Assembly: GCA_000727475.1 (NCBI GenBank)
Contig: KL647289.1
Span: 7,368,629-7,432,628 of the forward strand
Length of the DNA stretch: 64,000 bases
Reading direction: 5' to 3'
DNA from: Sarcocystis neurona
Taxonomy: Eukaryota > Apicomplexa > Conoidasida > Eucoccidiorida > Sarcocystidae
Shown here: positions 13,325 to 26,129 of the stretch, piece by piece
How the letters are laid out: each line of letters starts with the position of its first letter
Numbering within the stretch: position 1 is the first letter of the stretch
The notes under the pieces: generated by a model
The model's input: only the letters and a program-made list of their open reading frames with translations
Told to the model about the DNA's origin: nothing
Database searches by the model: none
Translations under genes and position numbers: made by a program

Positions 13325-16300
13325 GTTTGCGTAAGTAGCTCATTGAAACGGAACGGCTTTAAGCAGTCAGAGGACAAACGGTTGTACGCAGATCTTGAAG
13401 ACGGTGGTGAGGTTTTTGTCGCGTGCAGAGCTACGACAGCCAGGCCAGTGCGGTGGAAGTCGCTTACTACACAAAAACGCAGGGATGGTCGAGCATGGTC
13501 CGCAACCAACACACATCCCATTTCACGGAAGGAGCAGTGTGAAACAGGGCCCTCATACGTGAGGAGGCCGTAAGGGTTGTTTTTTCGAAATCCGGGCGTT
13601 TTTTTCTTGTCGAGTGCCTACTCGGAAGAAGTGCACACAACGAACCTTACCCTTGGAAGGCGCTGTTCTGCCGACTGACGATGACATAGCCATTCTGAGT
13701 ACTATTGCAGAATATAGGACGCAACAGGCAGACTACTGTGCTGATTCCCCTTGTGGACGGACTCTCTACAAACTCTCATTCATCTGTAACACCGGAAGTT
13801 CGCAAGGTCCCACGCGCATGAAATTGCGTCTCCCTCCTTATTTGCTTGGCGCGGTGTGGGAACAGAGACGAACGGCTACGTGGAGAGAAAAGAAACAAGA
13901 TTATCCCTGGAAGTTTTACAGAAAGGAACCTTCAAGTAAGAGGCGCAGGTGACCAAAGAGAACGAAGCGGATCACGCAGCCGGTCGATGCCACCGCTTTC
14001 GGCGTTAGCACTGGCGACCCTCACACCCGCGTACGTGAGCTCCCGTGGCTATGAATGAATGAACTGCTGGGTACTGACGTTTCCTAAATTCTATTCATAC
14101 TCGTTGCAGTTCCTCGGCACATGAATTAACGCGTGTCTGGACAGCGAGCGTTGTCCACACGGTAATGCCAGAACGTCGCGAGCGCCCTGCCGCCCCGTCA
14201 CGGCACGGAACACCGCACGGCAGGGCCCCCCGATTCGGGTATAATGACGGTCACTGGAACCAAAAGCAACGAATCGGCACGCTGAATACCTAGACGATGA
14301 ATTCCGGCGTCAATATTTTCATTTGCAGTCAACACACCGTCGTAGATGGAAGGGGACGCAGCACGTCCTCAACACATTTGCTGCTTCTGTTGTGTACCCA
14401 CTCATACCCGAGCCCACACTCGAACGAACTTCGCCTCTATAGCTTACCTTTGCCAATTGCCATCGTGGTAGACGAGGAGGAGAACAGGGCATAATACAGT
14501 ACGAAATTTCCTCCTTATTTTTTCTGTTGATTGTCTCGCAGTGTTGTTGTGACGCGAGGCCGCCGCGCGGCTGCACTTTACAGAAGAGACGAAGAACGCG
14601 GAACACTTCAAACACGGAGTCTGCGGAGATAGCACAGGACCAGCCGGACACGAAGATCGGAACCGTGACCGCGCGGTAACGAAGAATTCCAACAACTTGC
14701 TTTGTATTTCGTAGGAGGACGCAACAACGCGAAGAAGTTAGCGGCCCGTACAGAAACAGCTGCATGATGCGCGCGCATATACAGGAGACCTCTCCGTGCG
14801 GGTAGCCAGGTGGTGGCGGATGAGTGTACTGTGCTAGCGAGTCAGCCAACGCTGCAAAGGCTAAATGAAACGCATCTGTTGAAAATATGCTCTCTTCTCA
14901 TTAATCTGCTTTCATTACAGCGAAAATTTTGCCAGCTTCGCTTTCGACGACGGCAGGAGATGGATGACGCAACGCTAGCTCCACACCGTCCGTCTCTTGA
15001 ATTATGATCTTGCGCAGTGGAGTAGCGCCACAGTTGCTAACAAGCTTCCCGAGCAATCCTTTCAAGGGTCGGAAAGCGTCAGCGGGTCTGCGTCGTTTAA
15101 AAAGGAGTAACGATTCATGCCGCTCACCGTTTATGCGGTATAGTCGTCTGTAATCACGTATAACCGTTGCGATGGTTCATCTGCAAATGTTTGCTGTAAG
15201 CTAGCACAACGATAGTGATATACAGTGTGACACGTACAGCCACCAATCGAACGCGTACGTGTAAGAATTGTACCCGGTTGCACCTTGAAATTCTAAGCTC
15301 ACCTCTTTTGGCCAAAAGTCCATATGCCTTTGTGCACTGGAGCGGGGAATTCCTGCGCACACCCGCATTACCATACAGATCATGGTACTGTGCGGTATAC
15401 TACTAGCGACGGTTGATTTGCAAGATCTCGTATCAGGGTAGAAATGTTGTCGAGGCGCCCTGGCATGCTATACCGCTACTTTAGACGGTGTGGCACGCAG
15501 TACTACTCACCACACGGAAATGAGTAAGGACACCGCTCACAAGGTGCAAGCCTACCTCGGTGCTTGAACCGCGGAGGTCCTACCAATCCTGCCTTGATTA
15601 AAAGCGTATGACTGGTGGTACCGTATCCATGGGTTTCATGCGTAGCTCCATCACTAACATATAGATCAGTGGTAGTAGACGAGCACTTCTAGATATGTTG
15701 GCGGGCAGGCAAATGCGCAGACCATGTGCAAGCGTACGTACACCCTGAAGTACGTACAGGAGTGCGGACCCACACGTGTATATGGGGCCTCGTAGACTCG
15801 AACGCCAACAGCCTGAAAATATTTCCAGCTGGCGAACGGGAAGACTCCGTGAGCAACAACCTGGCCCTCCACATCTCTTGTCTGCGGGGAAGCGGATGGC
15901 ACCTCTTTGAAAATTCCTGCATGTACGCGCAGTGAGGCGGGGGCTGAAACGAAAAATTCCGGGACGAGACACAGTCGCATCGAGGAAGAATGATTGTTAG
16001 AGATGTGGGAGTTGTGATCCTTCTTCGGTGGTACAACAGTATACGGACGTCCTAAGAGTTGCACAGGCCAAGAAATTAGGAGGGCTGGTGGAGAACAACA
16101 CACAATTCAGGGGAGAGTTGCACAGATTAAGAAATTAGGAGGGCTGGTGGAGAACAACACACAATTCAGGGAAAGGAAGGGAACAGGCGAAGTAGGACGC
16201 ATGTGTACACTTGGACGAGGGTTCTAGCGATGCGACAGAGATACAAAAAGTGCCGGCACACCACTAAGTCTGCTGGTACGTCCCCTTACTCCGAATATGC

Positions 16301-19300
16301 TCGAAGGTGCCCCATATTCGTACTTTATTGCTTATTCCTCGATGAACAACGTTCATGATCATCACAGTTCTGCAGGCGACTGTTTGCTTTCGAAATGTGG
16401 TGTTGTCATATTATCGTGGTTGGTAGCTCTCAGTCACACTCTCAGTAGAAATACCTGCTCCTTACGCTCAGCGTGTTGTCAGAATTATCTTGGTCGGTAG
16501 CCTTCAGTCAAACTGTCTGTAGAAATACCTGCTCTTACGGCAACGACGTCGGACAACCCTGCACATGTACGACGCGCGAGCAACCGCCTAGAAGACGATG
16601 TAATTACGTGGCACCGAACAGTGAAGTACTTTTTGATTAAGCGTGCAAGTGGCGTACAACTGTGCAGCACTTGCATATCGACTGCGGATCGCAAATTGAG
16701 CCGTGGCCTCATTAGCACTCGATTGTAAGACTTCTTTGTTGAGACATGCTAACGGAGACGGCCCGGTGATAGTTTTGGAACAAGTGAAGAAATTGGGCGC
16801 CCCCGCAGGCGTGTCCACCCGTACCGATACGCTTAGAAAATATGTATATATAATATATACATACGTAAATTTTTTATGTCCCCGCTGCTGCACATACCTC
16901 TGCTCTGCACTCCACTACCAATGTGTCTTGTCACAGCGCTAAGCATAAAGTTGCTCTCCAGTGGGCTCATACTGAAGAGGCGCCCAATTTTTCGGTCCTT
17001 CCGAACCTCCGACCCGGCCGTCGCCGAAAGCGTGGTCCAGCGTAGAGTCCTATATTTAGGTGCTAATGAGGCCACGACTCACTCTGCGACCTGCACTCGG
17101 TATGCTTAAGCGAGGGAGAAGAGAAATGACGGCTCTTCCGCAGGCCGTTCACGCAGGCGTTCATCGTTCGGCTTGGAGATTTGTCACGCAGAAATACAAC
17201 CCTCGATCGCGCTGCTTCACGGGCATGATACACAGGTGCTGAGCTCGCCCAAGTTCGACGCGAAGATATGGTGAATCGTACTCTTGTACGCGTAAACGGA
17301 TAAGCTGAGAAAGCTGGCGATGGCGCCGCAGGCCACGCTTTCCAAATGTGGGGAACTGGTAAGTGTGAATGACCAACCGAAAGTCCTCTCTTATGTGTGT
17401 GCCCAATTTTCTCGCCTGATCTTCCTGTGGACACGTGCCTGCTGTGGTGCACCATTCTATGTACACACTGAAAGGAATGTGGCAGCCGAGTGTGAAGTGA
17501 TCGATAGTACAGATGGCACGCACAATCAATTTCCGTCCTATACAGGAGTCACAGCGCAACTGTCGAAATGAGTGAAGCCGACAGACTCCTGCCCGTACAC
17601 AATGGCTACCAACGACTGCCCCTGCGACTGGGCTTCCGAGAAATGTATACCCGTATACGCGTTAAATCCCTCACTCTTGTGGATAAGTGTTCGGACTTGC
17701 GCGTAGGTGTCTGATTCAGAAGTATGCAGACGGACTGACTGCAACGCAGTACGATTTGTACGTGTAGAATGGTTGCGAACAAACATAGAAACGTCTAGCT
17801 AGACCTAAATACACTCGCTTAGCATGTACATACATGATTTCAGATGTATCATCTAAAGGTCTTTACGCGGCTATACATGTAGCTGAAGATAGGCGGACGG
17901 CTAGGTTGATACGTAGAACGATAGACAAAGAGGTAGACAGATAAACATACAGATAAACAAATAGTTAGGCGGATAAGTGAATATACGTGCGCCGCGGTGC
18001 TCAGGACGGAATACTGCATATGTACACGTTAACGCTTCACCAGTCTCGAACGTTTCTTTCCTCTCTCCGTACCATATTTGGAGGGAGAGCAACATCGCGC
18101 GTGCAGCGTGTACGCGTCGTTCTCCTTCACGATGGAATTTTAGCATTCGTGGAACGGCGGATACCGCAAGCAACGCTATCGGCATGTGACACTGTGTTGA
18201 GGCGTCGTGAACACGCGGTAGACCGCTAATTGGTAGCAATCGGCATATGCAAAAACCACCGAGGCAGCCTACTGTGAACTAGAGTGCAACGTGACGTTAT
18301 ACGAGGGGTGTCAAGTGCGGCACTACTTTAAAGCATGTTAAGTGAAGGAGATATGCCTTGCGGTAGCCGGCGCAACTGCGTTGTCTCCAACAGGTCTGTT
18401 AATGCGCTCTGTCAGGGAACGTCTTCCCCTGCTCCCCACGAGAAAGACGCAGTGGTAGGACCATTCACTACGGATGCTCTGGGTGTGGAGGCTCTCGCTG
18501 TCATCACGACCTGTAGTAGTCTGATTCGTCACTCAGGGACTTATATGCACATATATCTACATGGCTGTACGGAGCTTAGTTATCGTGTAGGTTGGCTAGC
18601 GATTGTGCACGCTTGCAGTAGTGAATTGCTGGGCGTCGTTCTCTCCCGTGAAGTGCCGAAAATGCCCTGTTTTCAACGCATCTGTGAGTTCAGACATTTG
18701 TATCAAACCCTGGTGCTTCCTAGCGTGCGCAGCGGCGATTTCATGACGTCCAAACTGGGAAGTAATATGTACGTCGATGCTAGTTTACAGAACGAAAACG
18801 CCTGCACATTGGGCAAGGCACTTTTGCGAAAACCAAAGTGGTGCAGTTTCAAGTTGGAACACACACGCGAATGTCGTCGAGGCTTGGTTACACGCTTGCG
18901 TGTAATGCGTGAATAAAGGTACGGCCTACCCCGAAGACACGTCGTCTCTCTTATTCTCCCGGGACAAGATTACAAGCTTGATTACAGCACGTGAATAACG
19001 ATGCAGCCTACGCAAAGACCCACCTCCTTTTCAGTCTGCGAAGCAAGCTTGCTCACTTATGAAAATAGGACAGCGCGTATATAGATCCAACCATCTGCAA
19101 CTTACAAGGCAGTGTGCTGCCTCCGCAGGAACATGGCAAAGCAAGCGTATACATCCATCCATGTGCGTGTGTCTCTATCTGCGCTGAACTATGGCATCCA
19201 TGTCTATCCAGGTGCGTGTATTATTATCTCTGCAGATACACACACGTGTCTCATCACTCGGCGACTGCCTCTTTCTATTCCGCTTTGCGTCTTGCAGTGG

Positions 19301-21326
19301 AACATGTACGGTGTGCCGGTAGGAGTTCGCTTCCGTAATTGCCGAACACTGCTCAGGTACAAATGTTCAGGTCTGCTGTGCTCCCGTGGGCACGATCTCT
19401 TGCGCCTGATCGGACACTGACTTCAGATAGTTTTCCCGTAAGGAGTACTGCCACAGTTTATGCATCACGCCGCATGCACGCATGTAACCTGGAGTACGTT
19501 ACGCGCTACTACATTTCCTCCTTATACTCGAGCTTAGTCCCTTACTCGCATGCGGACAGGCTGTTGTATTTGCGTAAGCCACTGTTGCACGGCTACATGT
19601 TGTACACCTGCACATGTGTACCTTCACTGGCATGTGCACAGTAAGACGTAAATATACATTGTTGAACACACATACACATATTTGAATACGCGCAAGCGAC
19701 GTTTGCATCCAGCCGCAGCGTCCAGGGGTGTTATCGTGCTGGTACATATTCCAGTGTCACCGGCCCCACATGTGGCTGCCACGAAAGGGACAGGCATGTT
19801 TGCCGACCACAATTCTTCTGCGCTACAAACACGGAATCTCTTCGAAACACGCCGAAGTGTGTTAACGACGCATTTGCTCGACAGCTGCCTCGTCCGTGGT
19901 ACACGATGGTACCGCCGACACTCACTTAGCCCCCGTTTTGGTGCTGTCTTCCGCAGTGACAGAGCTTTCACCGTGCAGCCACCACTTCATACTATTCAGC
20001 GGACAGCTCTTTGCACGTGACAACTGTAGAATTGACTGCTGAAGGAACATCAACTAGATGTTCAAGCATATAGCACTATGTGTAAATTACTGAACAGCAG
20101 AGGTTTTACTATGTTTCAGGTTTACGGTCGTGTTGCATCCAAAGCAAGATGAAAACAAATCCGGACGTGAACTCGTAAAAGTAATGTCTGGTGCAATAAA
20201 AGGGGTGACTCTACTGCTTCCACATATGGTCCGTCCTCGTATACCACTGTCTTTCAGTCCCTACGTCTCTGTTGCAGATCCTGGTGTCGTGGAATGGGCA
20301 GAAATCCACGGTGCACGACGCTGTCCTATTCCGTCTTCTTGTCTACAAGCACCGGATGGTGGTACACGTGCATCCCTTTCAACTTTCGCACTAACCCCCT
20401 TTTTTCCTCTTCCGAAGGAGAGAAGTTATGGTTCGCAACTTCTTACAGGTGAACGAGGTGTTTTCGCACCACAGCTAAGCACCTCCGCCAATGTCGAAGC
20501 ACGCGTAGCATGGTGCGTGTGTTTGGAAGCTTTAAGGGACAGAAATACCTTTTAGGCGCAAACGTGCTGTCTATTTGAGCGCCGGTGTGTACACAAGTCT
20601 ACGTACGTTCGCGAAGCAGCTGTGTGCGCCCTCCGAACAACCTACATTTCAAGACGCATTTCTAAGTGACATCACAGCTGATGAGGGGGGGATGATACCC
20701 AGGTCAGAGACGCATCGTCCACAATTCGTTCATTCGTAGGAGTATCCGTGCAGCTCACGTAGTCGACGATAGCTTCGTCTGAATTGTTCTCGAGCTAGTC
20801 CTCCCCATTGATCTACTTCGTCCGTACTCGGCAAAAGTGTTTACCTCTGGGCGTTTCTGGACGTTCTCTAGGCCCAGCGGGAGATCTTCTGTATTCTCTA
20901 GTCACATGGCATAGCCGAAGACTCCGCGGTGCGCATATCCGACCCTAAACAAACGCATTCAGTCGTCTGCCTCGTGCTTGAGTGACAGTCGAGTTGTGCT
21001 TGTTACGGCCTTTCCCATCCATCACAGTTCTGCACCACCGCGGGGAGCCCCTTCTTCCAGCGGACCAGTGACGGGCTTCGTGTCGTGCCTACCCACCCAC
21101 AGCAAATGGCTTCCACTCGTAGTGTCTCTACATATTGGACGTACGCGACAGCTGAATGCTTACGTGTGTGGGCAAGCGTTGAGGAAATCACGCACGCAGC
21201 TACCCTGTCTCCCTGACATCTCTGAACCTTGGCCTGTTCCTTTTGTGTACCCGACGCGCGGGTCACCAACTTACTATGGATCCGCGAAAGACACGTTCCG
21301 CCCCTGCTGCTCTCTAGTACTCTACG
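13325..21326. other. Repeat-poor stretch without a recognisable gene
   Basis: This 8-kb stretch between the divergently transcribed ARM gene and GTPase-like gene has almost no CAG/CTG runs or microsatellites. I inspected the larger ORFs (14319-14849 minus; 18335-18916 and 20130-20555 plus). None shows a family motif, consistent flanking splice sites or protein-like composition. It presumably holds both promoters and upstream untranslated regions, but no promoter element can be named. The only structure seen is the 59-bp duplication at 16056-16173. Confidence 0.5.
16056..16173. repeat. 59-bp tandem duplication
   Basis: Two copies beginning GAGTTGCACAG start at 16056 and 16115. They share a long nearly identical core (AAGAAATTAGGAGGGCTGGT onward). 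The little divergence suggests a recent duplication in otherwise unique DNA. Confidence 0.85.
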
Positions 21327-24300
21327 ATGGGGGCATCCTTTAGTAGGGAGGGCGTTGCCAGCGCCCTTCCTACGAGGACGCCTAAAGTCCCGGAATTTCG
21401 TCTGAAAGCCATTCTGGTGGGCAGCCCATTCAGCGGAAGAAGCAGCATTTTTCAGCGGTAGGTCACACAGTCATACGCGTAGGTGAATACAGGCACAATC
21501 TCGTCTAATCAGAATGTCGCATCATGTGTGATTCTTGTGTACGGCGGTTTCCTAGTCGTCAAGCGTGCAAAACTTACTCTGCTCTCATTAACAGGTGATT
21601 GTCACTTCATAGTACGTCGTTCTGCCGCCGGTTTCCGCCGCGTCTGAGACTGATATCCAAAGCATACCTCTGCCGCCGGCTACACCTGTCATACTCCGTG
21701 TAACCTTCCATTTGAAAGCGCAGTCGTCACTGAGGCTTCCGCTAAATATACACGCGAACACGCTCTGAAATAGCGGTTGTCATGTGTGGGGACGTCACAC
21801 ACGCAAAACGTTTCCAGCACAAGAGTCACGTGCTGGTGTGCGGGTCACCACAATGCAGTGTGTGCTGTCATCTAGACAACTTCCACTATAATCACAGTAA
21901 CTCCAAGTGACACTGGCAAAGAGCCCCAGTCGACCATCTCAGTGATCACATGTTGATGTATGCATGTGCAGGCACCAGAGGAACGCCCTTTTTATTCTGT
22001 GTATATGCTGATTAAGATGCGTTTCTCTATTGGCACAAAGGACACCGACTCCTAACTGAATACACCGTGGTACACTCGTAAATAGGCTTCAAGTGACCTA
22101 CGGGTGAGCTGGGCGCTGCTCGCAAAATCCCTGTGTACTGTGCAAGTCAGTGTACATTACACGAGTAGAGGTTAGAGTGCATAGTTGATATATGTACGCT
22201 GTGCCCGTGTAGAAGACTATTATGTACGAATGAGAAGATCTAAAGAAAACTGAGCACCTGCGGAGTTATACTCAGGCCGCCGTGAGTGCATTGCACGATA
22301 TCCATTCGCGAGTTTCTACGGAGCTCCTCAACAAAGGTTGTGTCTGTGCAACGCGGTGCCGCCGAAGATCCCTTGTGCAAAAGGTTCCCGCAGCTTCTTG
22401 TCAATGCGGCACAGATATATAAATAATCTCTTCGACTATGAGAACAGAGGGAGCCCTCACACGCTGCGGATGGGTTCGAAGGTGTGGCTTATCAGCGAAC
22501 CTACCGGAGGCCTTGCGTACGTGAATCTGTGGGATACTCCTCGCTACGTAAGGACCGACAAGAAAACATATGTACAAGTGTTCACCCTGCGCGGCGCCTC
22601 CCCATCCTTCCCCCAAACTTCCTTGCATGCGTATTTAGCATAAGTGTCACCTCCACGGAAACTACGCCGGTAAAGAAATCGTTCGTTTGGTCACTCGCAT
22701 CCGTACTAGTTCAACAGAAACTAGTCGAGCAAGGAAATCGTTCTTCTGGTCTCTTACCTGTGTTTCAGTGCACCAAATATATATTTGCACGCACGTTTTC
22801 TGCCAGAAACTCACGACGAAGCACTAGTAACGAGGTGCGAGAGCAACCGTGCACATTTTGGTGACCTCATCTTTAGGACTGCTCACACAACTTCGGTGTA
22901 CAATCTTACACATAAAACACATCGTGGTACTGAATTTGATGACTTTTAGTCCTGGTAATGGGCTCTCGTATCATGCACCCGCTGTCAGGCAACAGGTTGT
23001 ACACACAGAAGTAGTACAGATCCAGGCTGTGAAGTGTAATTTACACGGCTCTTGCCGCCGAATAAGAACGGCAGAGCAGTTGTTAGTTTTAGATGCCTGC
23101 GTGTGAAGAAACCACGGCATGGTGAGTACGTCTTCTCGTTTTGTTTATTTAGCTTGCAAGTTGCGACTATGCGCCTGCGATGAGTACTATCTACGACCAG
23201 AGCTGCTTATTGACTTTGTCTCCTTGATGTCCATAAGTGGTTGCGTAAGCGGCGAAAGAAATGACAGGTGAGCTGCAGGAGAATAGTTTGTGATGAGATG
23301 CTACACAGAAGGTGCAACATAGTTTACTGCCTCGGGGACGTTCAAATGGAGTTGTGTAAAAGCAAGGCGCTTTACACGTGTAGCCTTATCGGTGAAGGTA
23401 TTCTTTTGTAGAGATCCTCTGCTGTGTTCCAAAGGTGCGACATGTAGTCGCTTGGAAAAGCGAAAAAACCAGGGAGTATTTACTAATCACACGCTACCCA
23501 TGATTACGGCGGTGAATTTCGGAGGGTCACGCGTTTCTGCTGTTTTGATTCCTTGGGTGATCCGCCCCGATCGGCCATGTCTCGTAGCTCAGTTTGCGTA
23601 GATGTTTGCTTCTGGTGCTTCTCCGGCTTCGAGCAGTCCTACGCATTTCAGTGTGACTCACTCACCTCCACAATCAATTCGTCAGATGTAGGCGCCGATA
23701 AGGGAAGAGAGTTTCGACCTCGTCGGGTCTTTCTCAGAATTGATTGACGAGTTAATACAAGCAAGGTCTCCTACACCGATACTTGTATCTATATCTGTGC
23801 GCACGAGGATTTGTGTCTTCTCCATGAAGGCGCGCGTACCCCAGTGTATAACTCTAGCGAATGAAAAGGGAAGATCAAACTGTGCACGATTGTGGCGTGT
23901 CTTCTCGCCCTTCACCGAGAGACACTCAGTTTTACGTGTAGCATGAACGTGTGCGCGGCACAGGCAGCTACGGAGACAGGCGGACCGACGCTCTGGGCAG
24001 GCGCAGGCGTGATCTTTGTCTGTGTGGATGGAAAAGATTGCAAAGATATTGAAGCAGAAGTGTCGAAGTGGTGCCAAGACCCTGTCATTCTGCGAGCTCA
24101 CAATATGTATGGAACCATCGTTTGCGTCTTGATAACGAAGGCGGACGCCTTGCAGACCCACCAGGAAGAGCGAATTAAAACGACAATGCGACAACTGATT
24201 CAGATGCCTGACTTGGCTCTGGATACATGGTCCTTGTGCTCGGCAAAAACTTCACGAGGTTCGTGATTGTTTGCTGCCGAAACATTATCCAGGGACTGTC

Positions 24301-25932
24301 GTGACGTCGAACCGATGGTGAAGTCAGGAGACGAGGGATGCAATTATGTTATCGCAGTGGATTACGTGTGAATCGCCTGCATGCAGAGTTACAGTCGTCA
24401 ACGGATTTCTGCTGCAGAACAGCTGAAGTTGGGAGTCCAAGAAATGGAGACACTGATCTTTCCCTTGTAGACAGACATGTTGAGGCCGCTGTCTTTCTGC
24501 CTTTCAAAAGCTTAGGTGCTTACAACTCCCGTAGTGTAACCTGATGAACGTTGGATGGACACACCTATAGAGAGAGACGGATGTAGGGCAGCCCCTGGTT
24601 AATTATGTAAGACATGGTGACCCCGAAGTGGCTCACCAGGTATCACTACGCTTCGGAGGACGTTGAGTCAGGACCTCCGGGGCGCACTTACAAGAATACG
24701 GCTCACGCGCTCTGGTCCCAGGGCAATGGATGTATACGTGGGGAGTGTGCAGCTTCTGGCAAAAAAGGTTGGTTAGGTTGGCAACCGTGTGACGGGAAAA
24801 AATGTCAACGGCATCGACGGCGACAGTTGCGGTGGTCGTTGCAGAATTCGTCAAGATTTTGGTCGTAGGGCTAGCACTGCAGCGAACCTAACGGCGACAC
24901 GCGAGTGCAGGGAAGAAAATGTAGAAACGGAATTGCCAGACGAAGAATCAGCCTTAGCCTCCCATTTGCTTCCACAGAAATACTTGACGTGGAGTGCTGG
25001 TCCTCACGATAGAGTTAGCGACAAAATCTCGAGATCGTTTCCACCTGAAGGGCTATGTGTACGTGAGCGGCAAGGTACTATGGTTTAGAATCGGGGCATC
25101 GGCTGGCCGATGCTTCCACGCGAGAGTAGGTTTATGTTCCGCCTGCGCCTCTGTTTCCCAACATTGTCACCTTTCACCTGCGAATGCAAAAACTACACAC
25201 CTTTGCCTACAATCTCCGTCAAAAGCGAACGCCGTCCGTATATATGTCTTTTGCTTTCTAACAGGCCTTCAAGGACCTGAAGATATTATCAAAATTTTGT
25301 TCCACCAGTACGTGAGGGACGAGGGGAAACGACAAAGAAAACACACCGGCAAAGGCCGCCGTAGCGTTCTGGCCAATACGGCGGAAGACACAAACAGTAT
25401 ACGCGCGTCTATTGTCGGTCTGGTACGCAACGGTCCGCGAGCTTCGTCGATCGAAGGCACATCGACAAGAAACGCGCCCGGACGGAGTCTGGGTGGAGCT
25501 CCTGGCCGGTGCTCGATTGCGACAGTAGACAAGGCCTACGCAGCACCAAGTAGAAGTAGTTTGATTCCTGCACAGGATCGTCCTTCCGTAATAAGTGATA
25601 CTACGTTGTACAGAACAACCAGTCGACGGAGCGGAGGCGCTGGAATACCGTTGTGCGCCTCTATCCTAGACAAAGTCGTGTGTGACACAGCTGTTGAAGG
25701 CAATAACGTCTCCCTCTCCGGGGCGCCAAGAATAAGCGTAGTGCGGCGGCCGTCTACGGAATCCACTGCTAGCAAAAATGCAGCAGATACCGCAGCTGAC
25801 GAGGCCCCCGTTAGAACTTCCGGAGACTATCTGAATGTTCCCGCACAAGTGACGAATAGTAGCAACGCCCTTGAACCTTCTCCCTTCACTGACTATGTCG
25901 CTGACACAGATACACCTCTACACCCACAGTAG
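21327..25932 (+). CDS. Divergent Ras/Rab-like small GTPase, possible pseudo-GTPase
   Basis: Proposed exons 21327-21457, 22415-22547, 23964-24258 and 25265-25932; all junctions are GT/AG and in phase, giving 408 residues. The four exons rebuild a small-GTPase fold: P-loop GSPFSGRS (residues 32-39), G3-like WDTPR (83-87), a hydrophobic strand GVIFVCVD, G4 TKAD (146-149) and G5 SAK (181-183). The G3-to-strand spacing matches Rab proteins, which supports the splice choices. The invariant P-loop Lys is Arg (R38), and the G3 Gly and catalytic Gln are absent, so nucleotide hydrolysis is doubtful. The start MGASFS fits the N-myristoylation pattern (G2, S6), and no C-terminal prenylation Cys is seen. 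Residues after about 205 are a Ser/Arg-rich, probably disordered tail. Subfamily unknown. Confidence 0.78.
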
Positions 25933-26129
25933 AAGCGACATTGTCTCAAAGTCTACGAGACCAGCCCGTGCAGCTGAAACAGTCTCAGAAGACGACGCAG
26001 GGGGGGCAGCCTCAGGCAGGGCACGTAGGGAATCTGTACTCAGCGCAAGTAATTCAGCTTCACGATGATTCCAACAGTGGAAGGACTTCGAACGAAAGCT
26101 CCGAAGACGATCTGGACGACTTTTTATAG
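25930..26129 (+). other. Possible alternative last exon of the GTPase-like gene (acidic C-terminus)
   Basis: Skipping 25859-25929 (GTAGCA donor, CCCACAG acceptor, pyrimidine-rich 3' half) would join the GTPase tail in phase to this open stretch. The result would be 450 residues ending in ESSEDDLDDFL. The 71-base intron is shorter than the other introns here (about 1 kb), so the simpler stop at 25930-25932 is kept as the main model. The acidic, Ser-rich end looks protein-like rather than random. Confidence 0.35.

Noticed and set aside
18335..18916. 193-codon plus-strand ORF in the repeat-poor island
   Set aside because: No family motif, and the composition is not clearly protein-like. An isolated ORF of this size is possible by chance in about 50% GC DNA.
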